A DNA stretch of 64,000 bases from positions 2,570,189-2,634,188 of the forward strand of contig SCFE01000001.1 of the NCBI GenBank assembly GCA_004352715.1, in the 5' to 3' direction. The notes under the pieces are model-generated. The model did not search any database, was not told where the DNA came from, and saw only the letters and a list, made by a program, of their open reading frames with translations. This document shows positions 45,901-56,732 of this stretch, in pieces (the stretch's first letter is position 1; each line of letters begins with the position of its first letter). The DNA comes from Hofstenia miamia (lineage: Eukaryota; Xenacoelomorpha; Acoela). A program made the translations under genes and the position numbers.

Positions 45901-48900
45901 GCAAAAATCAGAAAAATCGTTCGTCCTTTGATATTTGCGATGCTGAGATTCTGTTTTGTTATAGATGTGAAGAGTATGCGAAGATGTATATGATGGCAAA
46001 ATACGACGCTTAAGTCGTTTCCTAGGAACAAATGTAGCTATAATTTCAAAAAGAGAGTCATACCAATAAGAGATATAAGACGAATTATTCACATAAAAAG
46101 AGAATAATGACATTGAGAGAGCTAAGGATAGTCCAATTGTGTTAGCCTGAGAAAACGAAAATTTTGTAATTGACAAGTCATTTTGCTTAACAGGTAAAGT
46201 ATTGACGAAAATGGGATTTTTTAACTCTAGTTTCATACTCAGAGAAATTACAGCGTGATCAGAAATGCTTTTGTTTGGAGGCAGGTAATCTTCAACAGAA
46301 ATATTATTGGAATTTGTAAAAACCAAATCCAAAATGTTGCCACTTTGATGATTAGGAAAACTAATAAGTTGCTCCATATTGTAGTCGTTAAAAAAAATGT
46401 AAGAGTAATTGAGTAATTATTAAAATTAACATCTCATTCAAAATACACAAAATTCGTTACTTGATTATCCATTAGCTTTTGATTTATATTTAGATGGTCT
46501 ATAATAATATTTGCATAATAATATGTGTTACATAATTGAATTCGTTACAGAGACAACATACGAATTCGTGCCTTGAACTGAATGAAGAGCAGAGACTATT
46601 TGTTTGTGGCCGAAATCCAAAGTAGAAAATGTCGACTGAAAGGCACAACTCCTTCAGAAGACTGGGAGGAGCATCCTGCTCGGATATTAGGCTCTGCAGG
46701 TATCAAACATTAAGTTTGTTGTTTTAGTATAAATTTATTTTATCCAATTTTTATTTGCGTATATATTTCAGTGGCATAGCATTATATCAAGAACAGTAAA
46801 CTCTATCACTCGACTTGATATTTGTTCCTTAATTTCCGTGGTTGTATCAGAGGAAGGCGCCTCTGACATTTTCATCTCAATACAATTTAATTATTTGGCT
46901 TTCCCACGTTGGGATTTCAACGTTGTTTACGGTTATTTTCGTAAACCTGTACATAGCTAGCTCTCTATTTACGAGCGTTTCCTCCCTCCACGTATTTGTA
47001 ACCTCAACGTGGTTCTTAATTTATTTCATTTTCCGATGCCTGGAGACACGATTCTAGTGTTTACTCATATTTACTTTAGTCAAGCTGCTACTAGAGCTGT
47101 CTGGCTACAACGTTGGCTACTGCTATATACTGTGGGCTTTCTAACTACAAACCTTCCCTAACTTTATGCGGGGAACTATCACTGGCCTACGTCAGCATTA
47201 CTCTCATTCTGCTGGAGTCCTCGTACAAGTCTATGCCTGTTACTGAGTAACGCGCCATCAAACCATTGGGTTGGCATAACCATTACATCCACACCCTTCT
47301 AACATCTCCTTCCTTCCCGAAACTCTTTTTGGTAAAGCTTCTGAACTTCCCCGACTTCTTGAGTCCACTAGAAACTCCCGCGTTTTACCGCAGTGCACCG
47401 GTTTAGGCAGTCTCTCCCTCAAGTCGCTTGTTTATGAGGACCTCGTGCATCAGAGGACCCTCTCGATTAAGGTGGAAGTCACCAGTTTCCACCAGCAAAA
47501 GCAACTCAGTGACTGAGTTTCTCTTACTAAAAGAGCTGGTGGCTTCAACCTTACCAAGTCGCTCAGCATTGCTGCTGACTGTCCGACACTCTACACTTGT
47601 GAGCACTGCCAAGGTGCTGGCCACCTTTCTTGTGGCTCGTACCAGGATTCGTCTATTAGGACTCACCAAATCATCTCTGATCTCTACTCTGAGGCAGTCC
47701 TTCTGTAAGCTGTTCATTCTAAAACTCCTTCTACACCTCCATCTGAAACTCTTTTCATAATTTTGATCAATTTGAAATTAATTGAATTTGCATTAAAAAA
47801 GTAAATCTTAAAGTAGTTTTGGTTAACACTAGGACGCAGTCATTTAGTACATTTTTAAAAAATAGTTACTAAAGTTTTTGGATACTGCCGGATAATCAAC
47901 AATTTACTTTTACAAATTTCAAACGGACGATACACTATATATTTCTAATGGTTTATAAAGTTATGTGTTTTAATTTCAATTAAATCTGATTTGTCAAATG
48001 TGTAATGTGAGGCGGAGTAAGTTAGCCAATCGGAAAACGTTTGCTAATGTATGCTAAGATGAACGTGACTTCGGTAATGACAAAGATTTTGATATGACTT
48101 GTTTCATTGCAACTTACACATCAAAAGCTAGATCTATGTAGGGGCGATTCCATGTAATTGACATTACGAATCTTACCAAATTTAAAGAATGAGATCATTT
48201 TATTTTTTTTACTAATTATTTGTATTTTTTAATTATTTCTTAGTTTGATAAACCAAAAATAGACCTATTTTAATTTAAAATTTCGTCAACCGATTTAAAA
48301 AATTAACACACAAATCTACTTAACAGACATGACACCATAAAAGTCAGGCCTTCCAGTGAACTTTTTATCAAAATTTTATCAAAACTAAAACAATTTTTGT
48401 GCAAATTTAAATGTTGTTTAAACACGTACACATATATTTTCAATATACTTATGTAAACCTGGTTGTACACATGTGCTCCCTAAGATTATTTATCATTTTC
48501 CATGTAACGGACATTACTTTTTCATTGTAACGGACATTACATGTCTGTCCATGTGATTGTGCTTGCTATTTAGAAAGAACTAACAGCTCTATAATAAAAA
48601 AAAGTACACTTTACTATCTTGGTTTATTAATTTTAATCAGTTATTAATTGTCAAATAACGATAGAACAACAATAGAGCTGTTCAACATACAAAGCTAGTT
48701 AAGGTATTCTAATTGCTGTTCTAAAAACAAACATATATTTACTGGGTGTAATGTTATGTTCCCTATTACATAATAAATTCTTACAGGCCTACATCAAATA
48801 CAAAGATTTTGAAATCTATATGTATCAACTTTTAAAATCCAATTTTAGTCAGTTCCCTACTTGCTATCTAGCTATATGATCCTGTGCGTTCCACGGTTGC

Positions 48901-51900
48901 TGACTGGCTGAAGAAAATATGTTGTATGATATTTTCTGGTCGATAGTCCAATTCATCAGTTTGTTTTGGCCATCTCCAATAAGTGCATTTCTCAAAAACC
49001 TTAATCCTAGCACCTTGATTTTCTGGATGAACAATTGTCACCTGTCCCGGAAGCAATTCACCTTCATATCGACATATGATGAAATTATCTACACTAACAT
49101 GAATTGCCTGAGGGCAAGTTCTTTGCAACAATTGTCATACCAGTCATCTGAATCAGAATCACTTTCAGAATCAAGCATTATCACTACTTTGTTTGTGTGA
49201 GTACTCCATACATTGAATTTGACCATGTTTCAGTGCTTCTACATAATGTATCTTGATGCTCTTAACCACAGTTGAGAATGCTTCAATGCTCTGAGCTGTG
49301 ACGGATGACTTGTAAGGTCTGCGTCTTCGTCTTTGCTACTAGGCAGAAATCTTCTAATGAATTGACAACCACTCTTCGACTAAGCGTTTCCATCCACACA
49401 TTTCGTTTCACAGTTCCACTAATCCCATCAACTGCCCCATGCCATGAGATGTGGCAAAAAAATGCCAGGTGAAGGAATCGAAGTGGTGCAGTTTACGTAA
49501 GACAGGGAGGAAATTGAATACAAATTGGTTGAACTGTGAGCATAGACCATCTGAAAAGATGTCCACATTCTTGCTAGGTTCTCCACTTATGCAGTTTATG
49601 AAGAAACACCAAAACAGATGTTTTATCATGATCCAGGTTGTCACTCACAAATATCATGCTCTTTTTCACTCTTTGTATCCATATGCAAATGTTGAATAAG
49701 GTCAACTGTTTTTTTACTCCAGTATGCGGACTGGATATACCCTTGCTGTTGGAATGAATAGTTTTCGCTGAAATCTATCGGAATAACTGCATTGAATTCG
49801 GGAATGTTCGAAAGTTTTTCTTGAAAACAACTACTTTGTTCCCTATTAACAAAGATATGCAAACTTTTTTTTTTGTTTTGTTGAAGAGCTCTTGGTTTTA
49901 TCAGCTTTCTTAGAGGAATTTCTTATTGGGTGAGCCATCTCATTGTTGTCTTCTTCTCTCACCTACTCACACCACAACATTTTTTTGTTATCATTTCCTT
50001 CAATAAAGCTGCCCAATCATGCTTCTGCTTTATCATTTGAGCAATTATCACAATTGCCCATCATGCATTTTTCAGAATCATGTGGAAATACTAGGTTGGA
50101 TATGAAACTGCTGGAGTAAACTGGGAAATTTGGAATAATTTTGTGCAAAGCTTCACATAACAGAGAAAAATTTTCATGATAAATGCATAGACATGCACCC
50201 TTTAAGGTTTCCAACGGATGAAATATTTTGGCAGGTTTAAGTTCTACGAACTTTGACTTTCCAATCTTCACATCTGGGTGATCATGTAGGAATAATGAAT
50301 GGGTTTGTTTGATTGTGTAGTAAAGATAACGTTTCTGAAATCGTTTCTCTCCACGGTCTTTCCACAAGGTAACATTCTTTTTTAACCGGAGCTTACCTTG
50401 AAATTTAGTCACGACAATAAAAATTCCGAACCTTTCCCTTGGTGTCCTCGCTTATTACTTTTTTAGGCTTTGTTGTCGACTTTATTATTCGAACTTTTTG
50501 GGCAAGTTTGTTAATTACAGCTTTATTTTTCCTATGACTCGTAGGTAAGTGTTTGGCGGCTCTAGAGACCTTCTAAGTTGATTTTCTTCTTTGAACGAGA
50601 CTTTGCCACTCTCTGCCTGTTAAGCTTCTTTCTATGTGCCTTTGATTCAGAATTTACCCTAATTTCTTTTAATATCATAGCTTGTTTTCTTTTTCTATCT
50701 TTCTCAAGAACTTTGTCATTTCTTTTTTATGTTGTTTAATTCTCTCTCTATATTCTCGCATACGTGTTTTTGATTACTTTTGCTTTCTCATAGTGCTATT
50801 TTAAGTCTTTCACTATAATTTCTGTCCAAAAGCTATCGTTACAAGATTCTATTTCGAAATATATTAAAGTTTGAATGTGATTTGAATATGCTAATGCCCG
50901 CTATGTAATGTCCGTTACTTGTAAATTTAATCCAAAATAAAGGAAATTATAAAATAAGTAGTAAGGAATAACCCAAAATGCACATAGTAGATCTTATTGG
51001 AAAACCCCCAGTGTTCCAATCTTCCGAGTGGTATGAAAAACGGACATTACATGACTACAGCAAACACTCATCTGCATTGGACAGACCTCTTTCAAAAACC
51101 TATTGTCAATATCCCGACAATAAAGGTATTCGCAAGAAGCAAAATTTACTCTGAATCATGGCGAATTATATTTAATAAGAAAATGATCAAGCTGATTTTG
51201 AAAAACACTATCGAAAACAATCAAGCGTTGGATGAAAACTTTTCGTTTACTCTGGATGGATCATAAGCTGTTATTGGTTTGCTGTACTTGCGAACTGTAC
51301 ATTTTCGAAATAAAGCTGACATTCATGAGATTTTGCTCTGAAAATGGAACTAGTTATTTCAAACAAACTATGTATAGGGATAAGTTCGTGAATATTGTGA
51401 CAAATTTACGATTCTTGAGCTCTATGCCGAGTTTATTGAGAACAGTAAGCATGTATATTAACGTAACCACCTTTTGATTCAATGAACAATTGTTGTGATA
51501 AAAAAAACCATTGTAAGTTTTTGAATTTGTGGCTTTTAAGTAAGATATGAATTGAATAAAAGAGTGGATTTTGGTTGACGTGAAAACGCAATATTGCGTA
51601 AACCAAATCCTATTTTTTGGAAAATAAACTACAGGATCAAACGTTGTCAATCAAAGCATTGGGAAACTTGTAAATGTAATATTACAGCTGAATTTCAGCT
51701 CCACTTACCAGAAATTTGCCTAAAAATATACCTTATTTAGACATTGAAAACAAATTCACGTAATATTAATTACAAAAACAAAGAATTGCATAAGTTGGAC
51801 TTCTTTGAGTCTGATGATGTATCGATTGTGAATATCAGTGCAAAGCAAAGAAGTTGGTATAATTGCTAACAATACACTACTCTTCAAAATTGTCACTGAA

Positions 51901-52734
51901 AATGAAAAGAGAAAGCTTGAGATCGTTGTTGATTACAATCAAACAAAAACAGGTGTTGATACACTCGCTTAAACTACAAAACCCCAATGCTCCTGTATCA
52001 AGTAAATGAATGAATGAATTCTTAAAACAATTGTGTAAGCCGATGCAAGTACAAATGCAAGGGCTGACCTGTTTAAAGAGGCTGTCAAAAACATACAAAA
52101 GCCAATCAGGTGTGTGAAAAATACGATTTTTGAGATGATTGTGTCTTCTGTGGAAAGCATGGCATTTTTTAATGTTAATCTTTTTTTCGAATAAAACTGT
52201 TGAATCGATTTGTCTTAAACGGTCAGTAGATCTTATTTATCACAATAGTACACTATTCTGCTTGTATGACCTTGTAAATCAAGTATATTACATTAATTAA
52301 ATTCAAACGATATGGAACATCTTGTGAAGTTCACATAGCACAATTTTTACATTACAATATAATGTACTAAATACGATATTTTATCAATGCAATGTCAGAA
52401 GATGATATTGAGGAAGACAGTTGAGTGTAGTTTAGTGTGATATTTAAAGATTGGATACATTTGGCTTATTTGGTCACGGATGACAAGAGTCCTAGAGAAA
52501 GTGACCGGCTAAAGCCTGCTTTGTGTTAAACATAAAATCTATACACACAACACAAGAAGATTTTGGTGATCATACCTTATAATTTGCAGAATCTTTTTTG
52601 ACGGAATTCATATTAGCCACTCGTTCGTAGTTCTCTTCACCTTCATCATCTTTACTGTCCATATTGCCAGCGGATGGTTCAATAAAAAAGGGATCATTTT
52701 TAACTGAAGATTTATTCAGTGAACGAGTCTTCGC
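42759..52734 (-). CDS. SRFBP1/BUD22-family nuclear protein, C-terminal three exons
   Basis: Three exons join in phase: 52576-52734 (phase 0 at both ends), 43605-43791 (0 to 1) and 42759-42907 (1 to stop). The reading runs from AKTRSLNKSSVKNDPFFIEP, through acidic and then lysine-rich sequence (KSKKHQVLTEKDKIAKYKR; SRKRKKLLAQIF), to ELHPSWVAKKKMHLQKITG and AKHVVFDSD. The ending matches the C-terminal signature of SRFBP1/BUD22 (HPSW-A-KK, later a short KxVxFD), and D-x-FF followed by a basic tract is also usual. BUD22 is needed for ribosomal-RNA processing in yeast; SRFBP1 binds serum response factor. The product is presumably nuclear or nucleolar. The N-terminal exons are not found and may lie past the window end. 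The 8.8-kb intron is filled by four transposons, all without harm to the splice sites. Confidence 0.82.
43605..43791 (-). CDS. SRFBP1/BUD22-like penultimate exon, lysine-rich
   Basis: Acceptor TTTAATTTAG, donor AAAG|GTAAAT. It has 62 codons plus one base, a strongly basic stretch (GSRKRKKLLA; KISKRKKPVK) that is a likely nuclear or nucleolar localisation signal. Confidence 0.82.
43976..46395 (-). mobile_element. 5'-truncated CR1/Jockey-type non-LTR retrotransposon
   Basis: The minus strand begins within the endonuclease (MEQLISFPNHQSGNILDLVF; SDHAVISL) and continues through linker and reverse transcriptase. The second frame (44048-45205) holds LHLDFRKAFDSVPHG (motif A), SGVPQGSVLGPLLFL and LFADDLKIV (motif C), and YLACPC-like Cys pattern CTHYLVCPCKSC near the end. 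One frameshift near 45320 splits the two frames (45247-46377 and 44048-45205); otherwise the protein is intact. The 3' end is a short (AAT)n tail at 43976-43992. The element lies in the long SRFBP1-like intron in the same orientation. It is related to, but clearly diverged from, the element at 53770-57990: both share the C-x5-C-x-C-x2-C ending. Confidence 0.92.
46842..47760 (+). mobile_element. Retroelement fragment with a CCHC zinc knuckle
   Basis: C/T-rich DNA unlike its surroundings. The plus strand near 47565-47640 encodes DCPTLYTCEHCQGAGHLSC, a C-x2-C-x4-H-x4-C knuckle, after a frame with one TGA (KSLVYEDLVHQRTLS). This resembles a gag or ORF1 nucleic-acid-binding domain. The upstream part (46842-47160) may be an untranslated leader. 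The element class is not clear. Confidence 0.45.
48154..51050 (-). mobile_element. FATSHGK-type transposon relic bracketed by GTAACGGACATTAC motifs
   Basis: A decayed minus-strand gene (48857-50791) matches an unclassified, widespread animal repeat protein family. Its N-terminus is basic (TRMREYRERIKQHKKEM at about 50750). Then come RYLYYTIKQTHSLFLHDHPD, GKSKFVELKPAKIF and CLCIYHENFSLLCEALH (50017-50412), IDFSENYSF with SAYWSK (49641-49862), DIFSDGLCSQFNQF with FFATSHGMG (49408-49644), and YWRWPKQTDELDYRPENI (48868-49131). The conserved Asp in DFSENY and SDG suggest an RNase H-fold transposase. Five copies of a 14-base motif bracket the gene (48154, 48504, 48527, 50905 inverted, and 12 of 14 bases at 51039). 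Many frameshifts and stops make it inactive. The true ends are not fixed. Confidence 0.68.
51230..52170 (+). mobile_element. piggyBac transposase relic
   Basis: The plus strand gives, with many frameshifts and stops, YFKQTMYRDKFVNIVTNLRF (about 51350-51410), a decayed DEQL stretch, IKEWILVDVKTQYCVNQI (about 51560-51610) and VDYNQTKTGVDTLA (51925-51972). The last is the piggyBac hallmark D-YN-TK-GVDT. A C-terminal Cys-rich tail may remain near 52110-52160. Terminal repeats were not identified. It sits in the long SRFBP1-like intron. Confidence 0.8.
52576..52734 (-). CDS. SRFBP1/BUD22-like upstream exon, acidic
   Basis: Acceptor TTTGGTTTTAG, donor AAG|GTATGA. It has 53 codons in phase 0 and includes NDPFFIEPSAGNMDSKDDEG, an acidic segment with the D-x-FF motif. 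Confidence 0.8.
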
Positions 52735-53520
52735 CTAAAACCAAAGATTCAAACAAATATTCCATCTATATTGTATATGTACAAAATTCATATTTTTTGT
52801 AAAACAACACAAACAAGCCCTAAACCAAATAAGAGTATAAGAAATCAGATAAACAAGTACCACTGATATAATAGCAATACTATAAAATGATATTGCTTAT
52901 GAAAATTATAAAATGTTGTAAATCCACAATAGCGTTTTGCCTAATAAATTAGGTTTTATTTAATTATTTATGTCCTTTAAACAATTGTTTTACTTTTCTT
53001 TACGGCAGTGTACGACTAGGGTAAGACATTATCACTGATATCACAGCTGTTTGCCTCAAACACTTGCTTCAGATCTGCTACTCAACAACCTATGCAATAT
53101 ACAGCTAAATCAAGAATACAAAGCTGCATTTACTGATGATTTGTTTGCAATTCAAGGATGCAATTTGTTCACATTTGTGTTCTATGCACAGTGATTTTAT
53201 TGCATTTTTACAAAGTGGCATACCAATTGTATCTTCATCCATGGCAGAACGATGAGGAAGAAAATCTACTGTTTAAGTATTTGTAGTGTATGAGCTGTTT
53301 GGCTTATCGGTCACTACGAGGATTTACATTATGATATATGATAAGCATGAGTTTTGAAACAGAAATGACCATTGTCATTGGAGTTGGTTTTCTATAGTTA
53401 TAACGTAGATTTATTAGAACTAATTATGAAATTATATACACGTTTTGTTCTAGGTTTCCTCACATATTCTTGTGAAAATTTTGCCTTAACCTAACAATTA
53501 GAATAAATGCTATATTTCTA
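52735..53520. other. No gene seen
   Basis: AT-rich DNA directly upstream of the acidic SRFBP1-like exon. I could not find the next upstream exon here. Confidence 0.4.
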
Positions 53521-53609
53521 GTTAATAAAACTACGGCCTTTGGTTAAGCGGTCGAAAAGTTTCACCCTTCTAAGAATTATTCGCAAGATGAAAGAAGAAG
53601 CTGCAAAAG
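53521..53609 (+). CDS. Possible internal exon, basic peptide
   Basis: The acceptor ATATTTCTAG and donor AAAG|GTAAGA enclose an open frame (LIKLRPLVKRSKSFTLLRII, RKMKEEAAK). Strand is opposite to the SRFBP1-like exons around it, so it would belong to another gene. No neighbouring plus-strand exon was found. This is weak. Confidence 0.25.
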
Positions 53610-53843
53610 GTAAGATTAATGTTAGGAAATGTAATTTCTTCTTTTTAGCAAAAATAATTCGCAAATGCATAACCGATTAGAAAATCATATGACCTGTCCC
53701 GCGAAAAAAAGTACTATCCCGATTAACACTTTTTCAATTTTTTGTGACAAATCAAAAATTAATGGTAAATAATAATAATAATAATCAATGACTTTATTTA
53801 GCCGCTGAAGGCATACACAACAAAAAAAATAAATAAAAACAAG

Positions 53844-56687
53844 TCAAGTTTTACGGCAGCGAGGACAGTCACAGGAGATGAAATAGGAGCAAATGGAAGA
53901 GTAGGCGAAGTTGGAGAAGGGCTCAGCAAAGAGGAAAGCCATCAAAGATTTCTTGAAGCTCGGTGGCGGGGAAAAGAAATCAATCGCTGTTGGAGGGTTG
54001 CGAGTCAAGATGTAATTAGCAGCAGTACAAGCACGATTGAAAAACGAGTGAAGGGTGCGATGTTTCTTTGTACGACGAATGGAGAAGGTGACAACATCAT
54101 CAGAGCGAGTGCAGCAGGAATTAGAGAACTTAATGAAATCAAAAGGATCAAGATCCAATTTGCGAGTCAGAAGTCGATTGATCAGAAGGAGATCACAGGC
54201 ATGGAAGTAGAGTGACAGCGGGAGAGTTGAGAATTTCAGCAGAGCGTCTATATAGTCCAAAGAGGAAATCCATTTGAAAGCGCGTTTCTGGAAACGTTCC
54301 ATAGAGTGGAACAAAGCACGAGAAGGCCACCAACAAGGAGACGCATAGAGAAGAATGGCGCGAGGAATGGACTTGAACAAAAAGAGCTTCATAGCGGACG
54401 AGGTATTAAAAGGAACATTACGGAAAAGGGCAAATAGCGAGGAATTAGCTTTGCGGAGACGCAAAGACACATGTCCAGTCCAATTTAAGTTTGCAGCAAG
54501 TTGAACTCCAAGATGAGTGTGATGAGGCGCAAAGTTCACAGGTTGAGGCAAATCAGAAGGGGGAGCCACAGAAAAGGAAATACCACATGTCTTGGTAGTG
54601 CTAAAATCGAGATGGTTGACAGAGGACCAAGTAGACAAGTGCTCAAGATCAGAAAAAATGTTCGACGCAAAAGACCAACCAAAATCAAAAATCGCAGTGT
54701 CATCGACATACAACAGACAAGACGAGTTGAGAACAGAATGAGGGAGGTCGTTAATGGCAACGAGGAAGAAAAGAACAGCAAACACTGAGCCTTGAGGGGC
54801 ACCACTAGTAACGGGGACAGGAGAAGAGATAGACGAGTTGATTTTGACACACTGGTGGCGATTAGTCAGGTAGGACTGGAACAGTTCGATGAAATCCACA
54901 TCAAAACCAAATAAACGTAACTTGTCAAGCAGAATGGAATGAGGGAGACGATCAAACGCTTTTGAGATGTCAAGAAAGATAATACAACCAGGATCATTAC
55001 TATCAGAGTGAAAGTAGCAGTTTTCGATCAGAGTGAGCAGGTTAGTAATCGTAGAGCGACCAGGAAGGTTGCCATGCTGAGAAGAAGAGATGAGGTGACG
55101 AATTTTTGGGAATACATAACGAAAAACAAGGCGTTCAAAGATGATAGACAGTCGAGATAGAATAGCTATTGGGCGGTAGGACGTGACCTGCGAGGAGGGA
55201 AGCTGATTAGATTTTAACAGCGGAGAAATCCAAGATGTCTTCCAACAGGCGGGATAGCGCTTAGTGGAGCAAATGAAGGAGTAAAGATGCTTTAAATGGA
55301 TAGAAAGCGTGGAGGAGGTTTCATGAATTACAAAGGAAGGAACACCGTCAGGATAACAAGGACCAGACAACTTGCAAGATTTAAGCATGAGAGAAATATC
55401 ATGAGCGCTGAAGACCATATCACAAAGTCGGATTAGCGGGGAGGCAGCAGGCGGACCAGGGCACATGGAGACAGGTAAAGAGAAGTTAGAGGCAAAATAC
55501 GCGTTGAACAGATCAGCTTTCTCCAGGTCAGAGTGAGCAGAAAGAAGGTTCCATCTCAAATTGGGGAGCTCAGGCTTGGAATGAAGAGAACGCAGGAAGG
55601 AATAAGAGGCTTGAAGAGAACCGGACGAGAAGCTGGACAGAAAAGAGGCTTTGTCAAGTTCCATAAAATTGATAACATCTTCTGTGAGAGAAGCAAGCTT
55701 CGGAGTAGCAGTAGTACCAGAATGGCGTTTGTAAGACTCCAATTTATTCAAGGAGTGCACAGTAAGGGACGAAAAATAGAAAGGAAGAGAAGCATTCTTT
55801 TTCCGCCGACGAGGAACATAAGAAGAAATAACTTGATGAAAGAAAGTGAACCAATCGTCAACTGAGAAGGAATCACTAAAAACGGGCAGCGAAGATGAGA
55901 GAGCAGCATTAAGTGACAGAAAGTCACTGTTAAATCGAGCATATTGTGGAACAGCCGGATTAGCAGATGGAGAAGTAGAGTTGACAGACAGATTGAAGCT
56001 GACGAATGAGTGATCTGACAGCTTAGCAGGAACAGGGATTACAGATATGTCAAATATGTAATCGGGGTGAGAGCACAGAACCAAATCAAGCAGAGAGGAG
56101 CTGGAAGTAGGAGAAAATACAAGTTGTTCAAGAGAATAGCAGGCAAAAACTTCTAAAACTGCAGACTCATAAGTGTCAGTAGAGTCGAACGCATTCCAGC
56201 AGACATTAGGAAGATTGAAGTCACCACAAACAAGAAAATGAGGACGAATGGAAAAGCCAAGGTGACGAGAGAGGTAGGTAGACTGGTCATGAAAAGACTC
56301 GAACATAGATGATAAATCAGCAACGGGAATGCGGAAGGCACTTTTCGAAGGAGGGTTGTAAACGCAGAGCAGAGAAACAATGTGGTCACTGAGAACAACA
56401 GCACAGCCACAACAGAAATCGAAGGATAATGAATCGAAAGAAATGGGACGGATGTCAAGGTTAGGAAGACGAGAGGCAATGAGAACACCACCATGGCGAC
56501 CACTGGATCGATCCATACGAGAAAGAACTTTAAGAGTAGAGTTGGGAAAAACAACACTATCAGCAATGGCAGGATCAAGCCAGGTTTCAGTGATGAAAAT
56601 GAAGTCAACAGGAGACTGCAAGAAGAAATTGTAAAAGCTGAGACGACGGTTCAAAGATACAAGACTGTGGGCATTGGCAAGCAACAC
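53844..56687 (-). CDS. Retrotransposon ORF2: APE endonuclease and reverse transcriptase
   Basis: 947 residues counted from a GTG at 56685-56687. The frame is open back to the ORF1 stop (15 more codons, no ATG). Endonuclease residues are present: Asn5 (LLANAHSL), Glu34 (ITETW), Asp156 and Asn158 (CGDFNLP), and Asp225 with His226 (LSDHSF). The reverse transcriptase has FLDISKAFDRLPHS (motif A, near 570) and a motif C of YVDD at 660-663 instead of the F/YADD usual in this group; the preceding motif is altered too (GAPQGSVFAVLFFLVA). A Cys-rich C-terminus (CSYFISCDCPRC) closes the protein. The first ATG, Met58, lies after Asn5 and Glu34, so starting there would cut into the endonuclease. ORF2 therefore needs readthrough or a non-AUG start. 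Confidence 0.9.
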   Translation of the reverse strand: MLLANAHSLVSLNRRLSFYNFFLQSPVDFIFITETWLDPAIADSVVFPNSTLKVLSRMDRSSGRHGGVLIASRLPNLDIRPISFDSLSFDFCCGCAVVLSDHIVSLLCVYNPPSKSAFRIPVADLSSMFESFHDQSTYLSRHLGFSIRPHFLVCGDFNLPNVCWNAFDSTDTYESAVLEVFACYSLEQLVFSPTSSSSLLDLVLCSHPDYIFDISVIPVPAKLSDHSFVSFNLSVNSTSPSANPAVPQYARFNSDFLSLNAALSSSLPVFSDSFSVDDWFTFFHQVISSYVPRRRKKNASLPFYFSSLTVHSLNKLESYKRHSGTTATPKLASLTEDVINFMELDKASFLSSFSSGSLQASYSFLRSLHSKPELPNLRWNLLSAHSDLEKADLFNAYFASNFSLPVSMCPGPPAASPLIRLCDMVFSAHDISLMLKSCKLSGPCYPDGVPSFVIHETSSTLSIHLKHLYSFICSTKRYPACWKTSWISPLLKSNQLPSSQVTSYRPIAILSRLSIIFERLVFRYVFPKIRHLISSSQHGNLPGRSTITNLLTLIENCYFHSDSNDPGCIIFLDISKAFDRLPHSILLDKLRLFGFDVDFIELFQSYLTNRHQCVKINSSISSPVPVTSGAPQGSVFAVLFFLVAINDLPHSVLNSSCLLYVDDTAIFDFGWSFASNIFSDLEHLSTWSSVNHLDFSTTKTCGISFSVAPPSDLPQPVNFAPHHTHLGVQLAANLNWTGHVSLRLRKANSSLFALFRNVPFNTSSAMKLFLFKSIPRAILLYASPCWWPSRALFHSMERFQKRAFKWISSLDYIDALLKFSTLPLSLYFHACDLLLINRLLTRKLDLDPFDFIKFSNSCCTRSDDVVTFSIRRTKKHRTLHSFFNRACTAANYILTRNPPTAIDFFSPPPSFKKSLMAFLFAEPFSNFAYSSICSYFISCDCPRCRKT

Positions 56688-56732
56688 GGAAAAGCCAGAG
56701 TTACGGGGAGGAGGAACATCAGAGTGAGATAG

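Noticed and set aside
54501-54788. Plus-strand open frames across the non-LTR element (also at 55533, 56380 and 57286)
   Set aside because: They are antisense or frame shadows of ORF1 and ORF2, without domains of their own.
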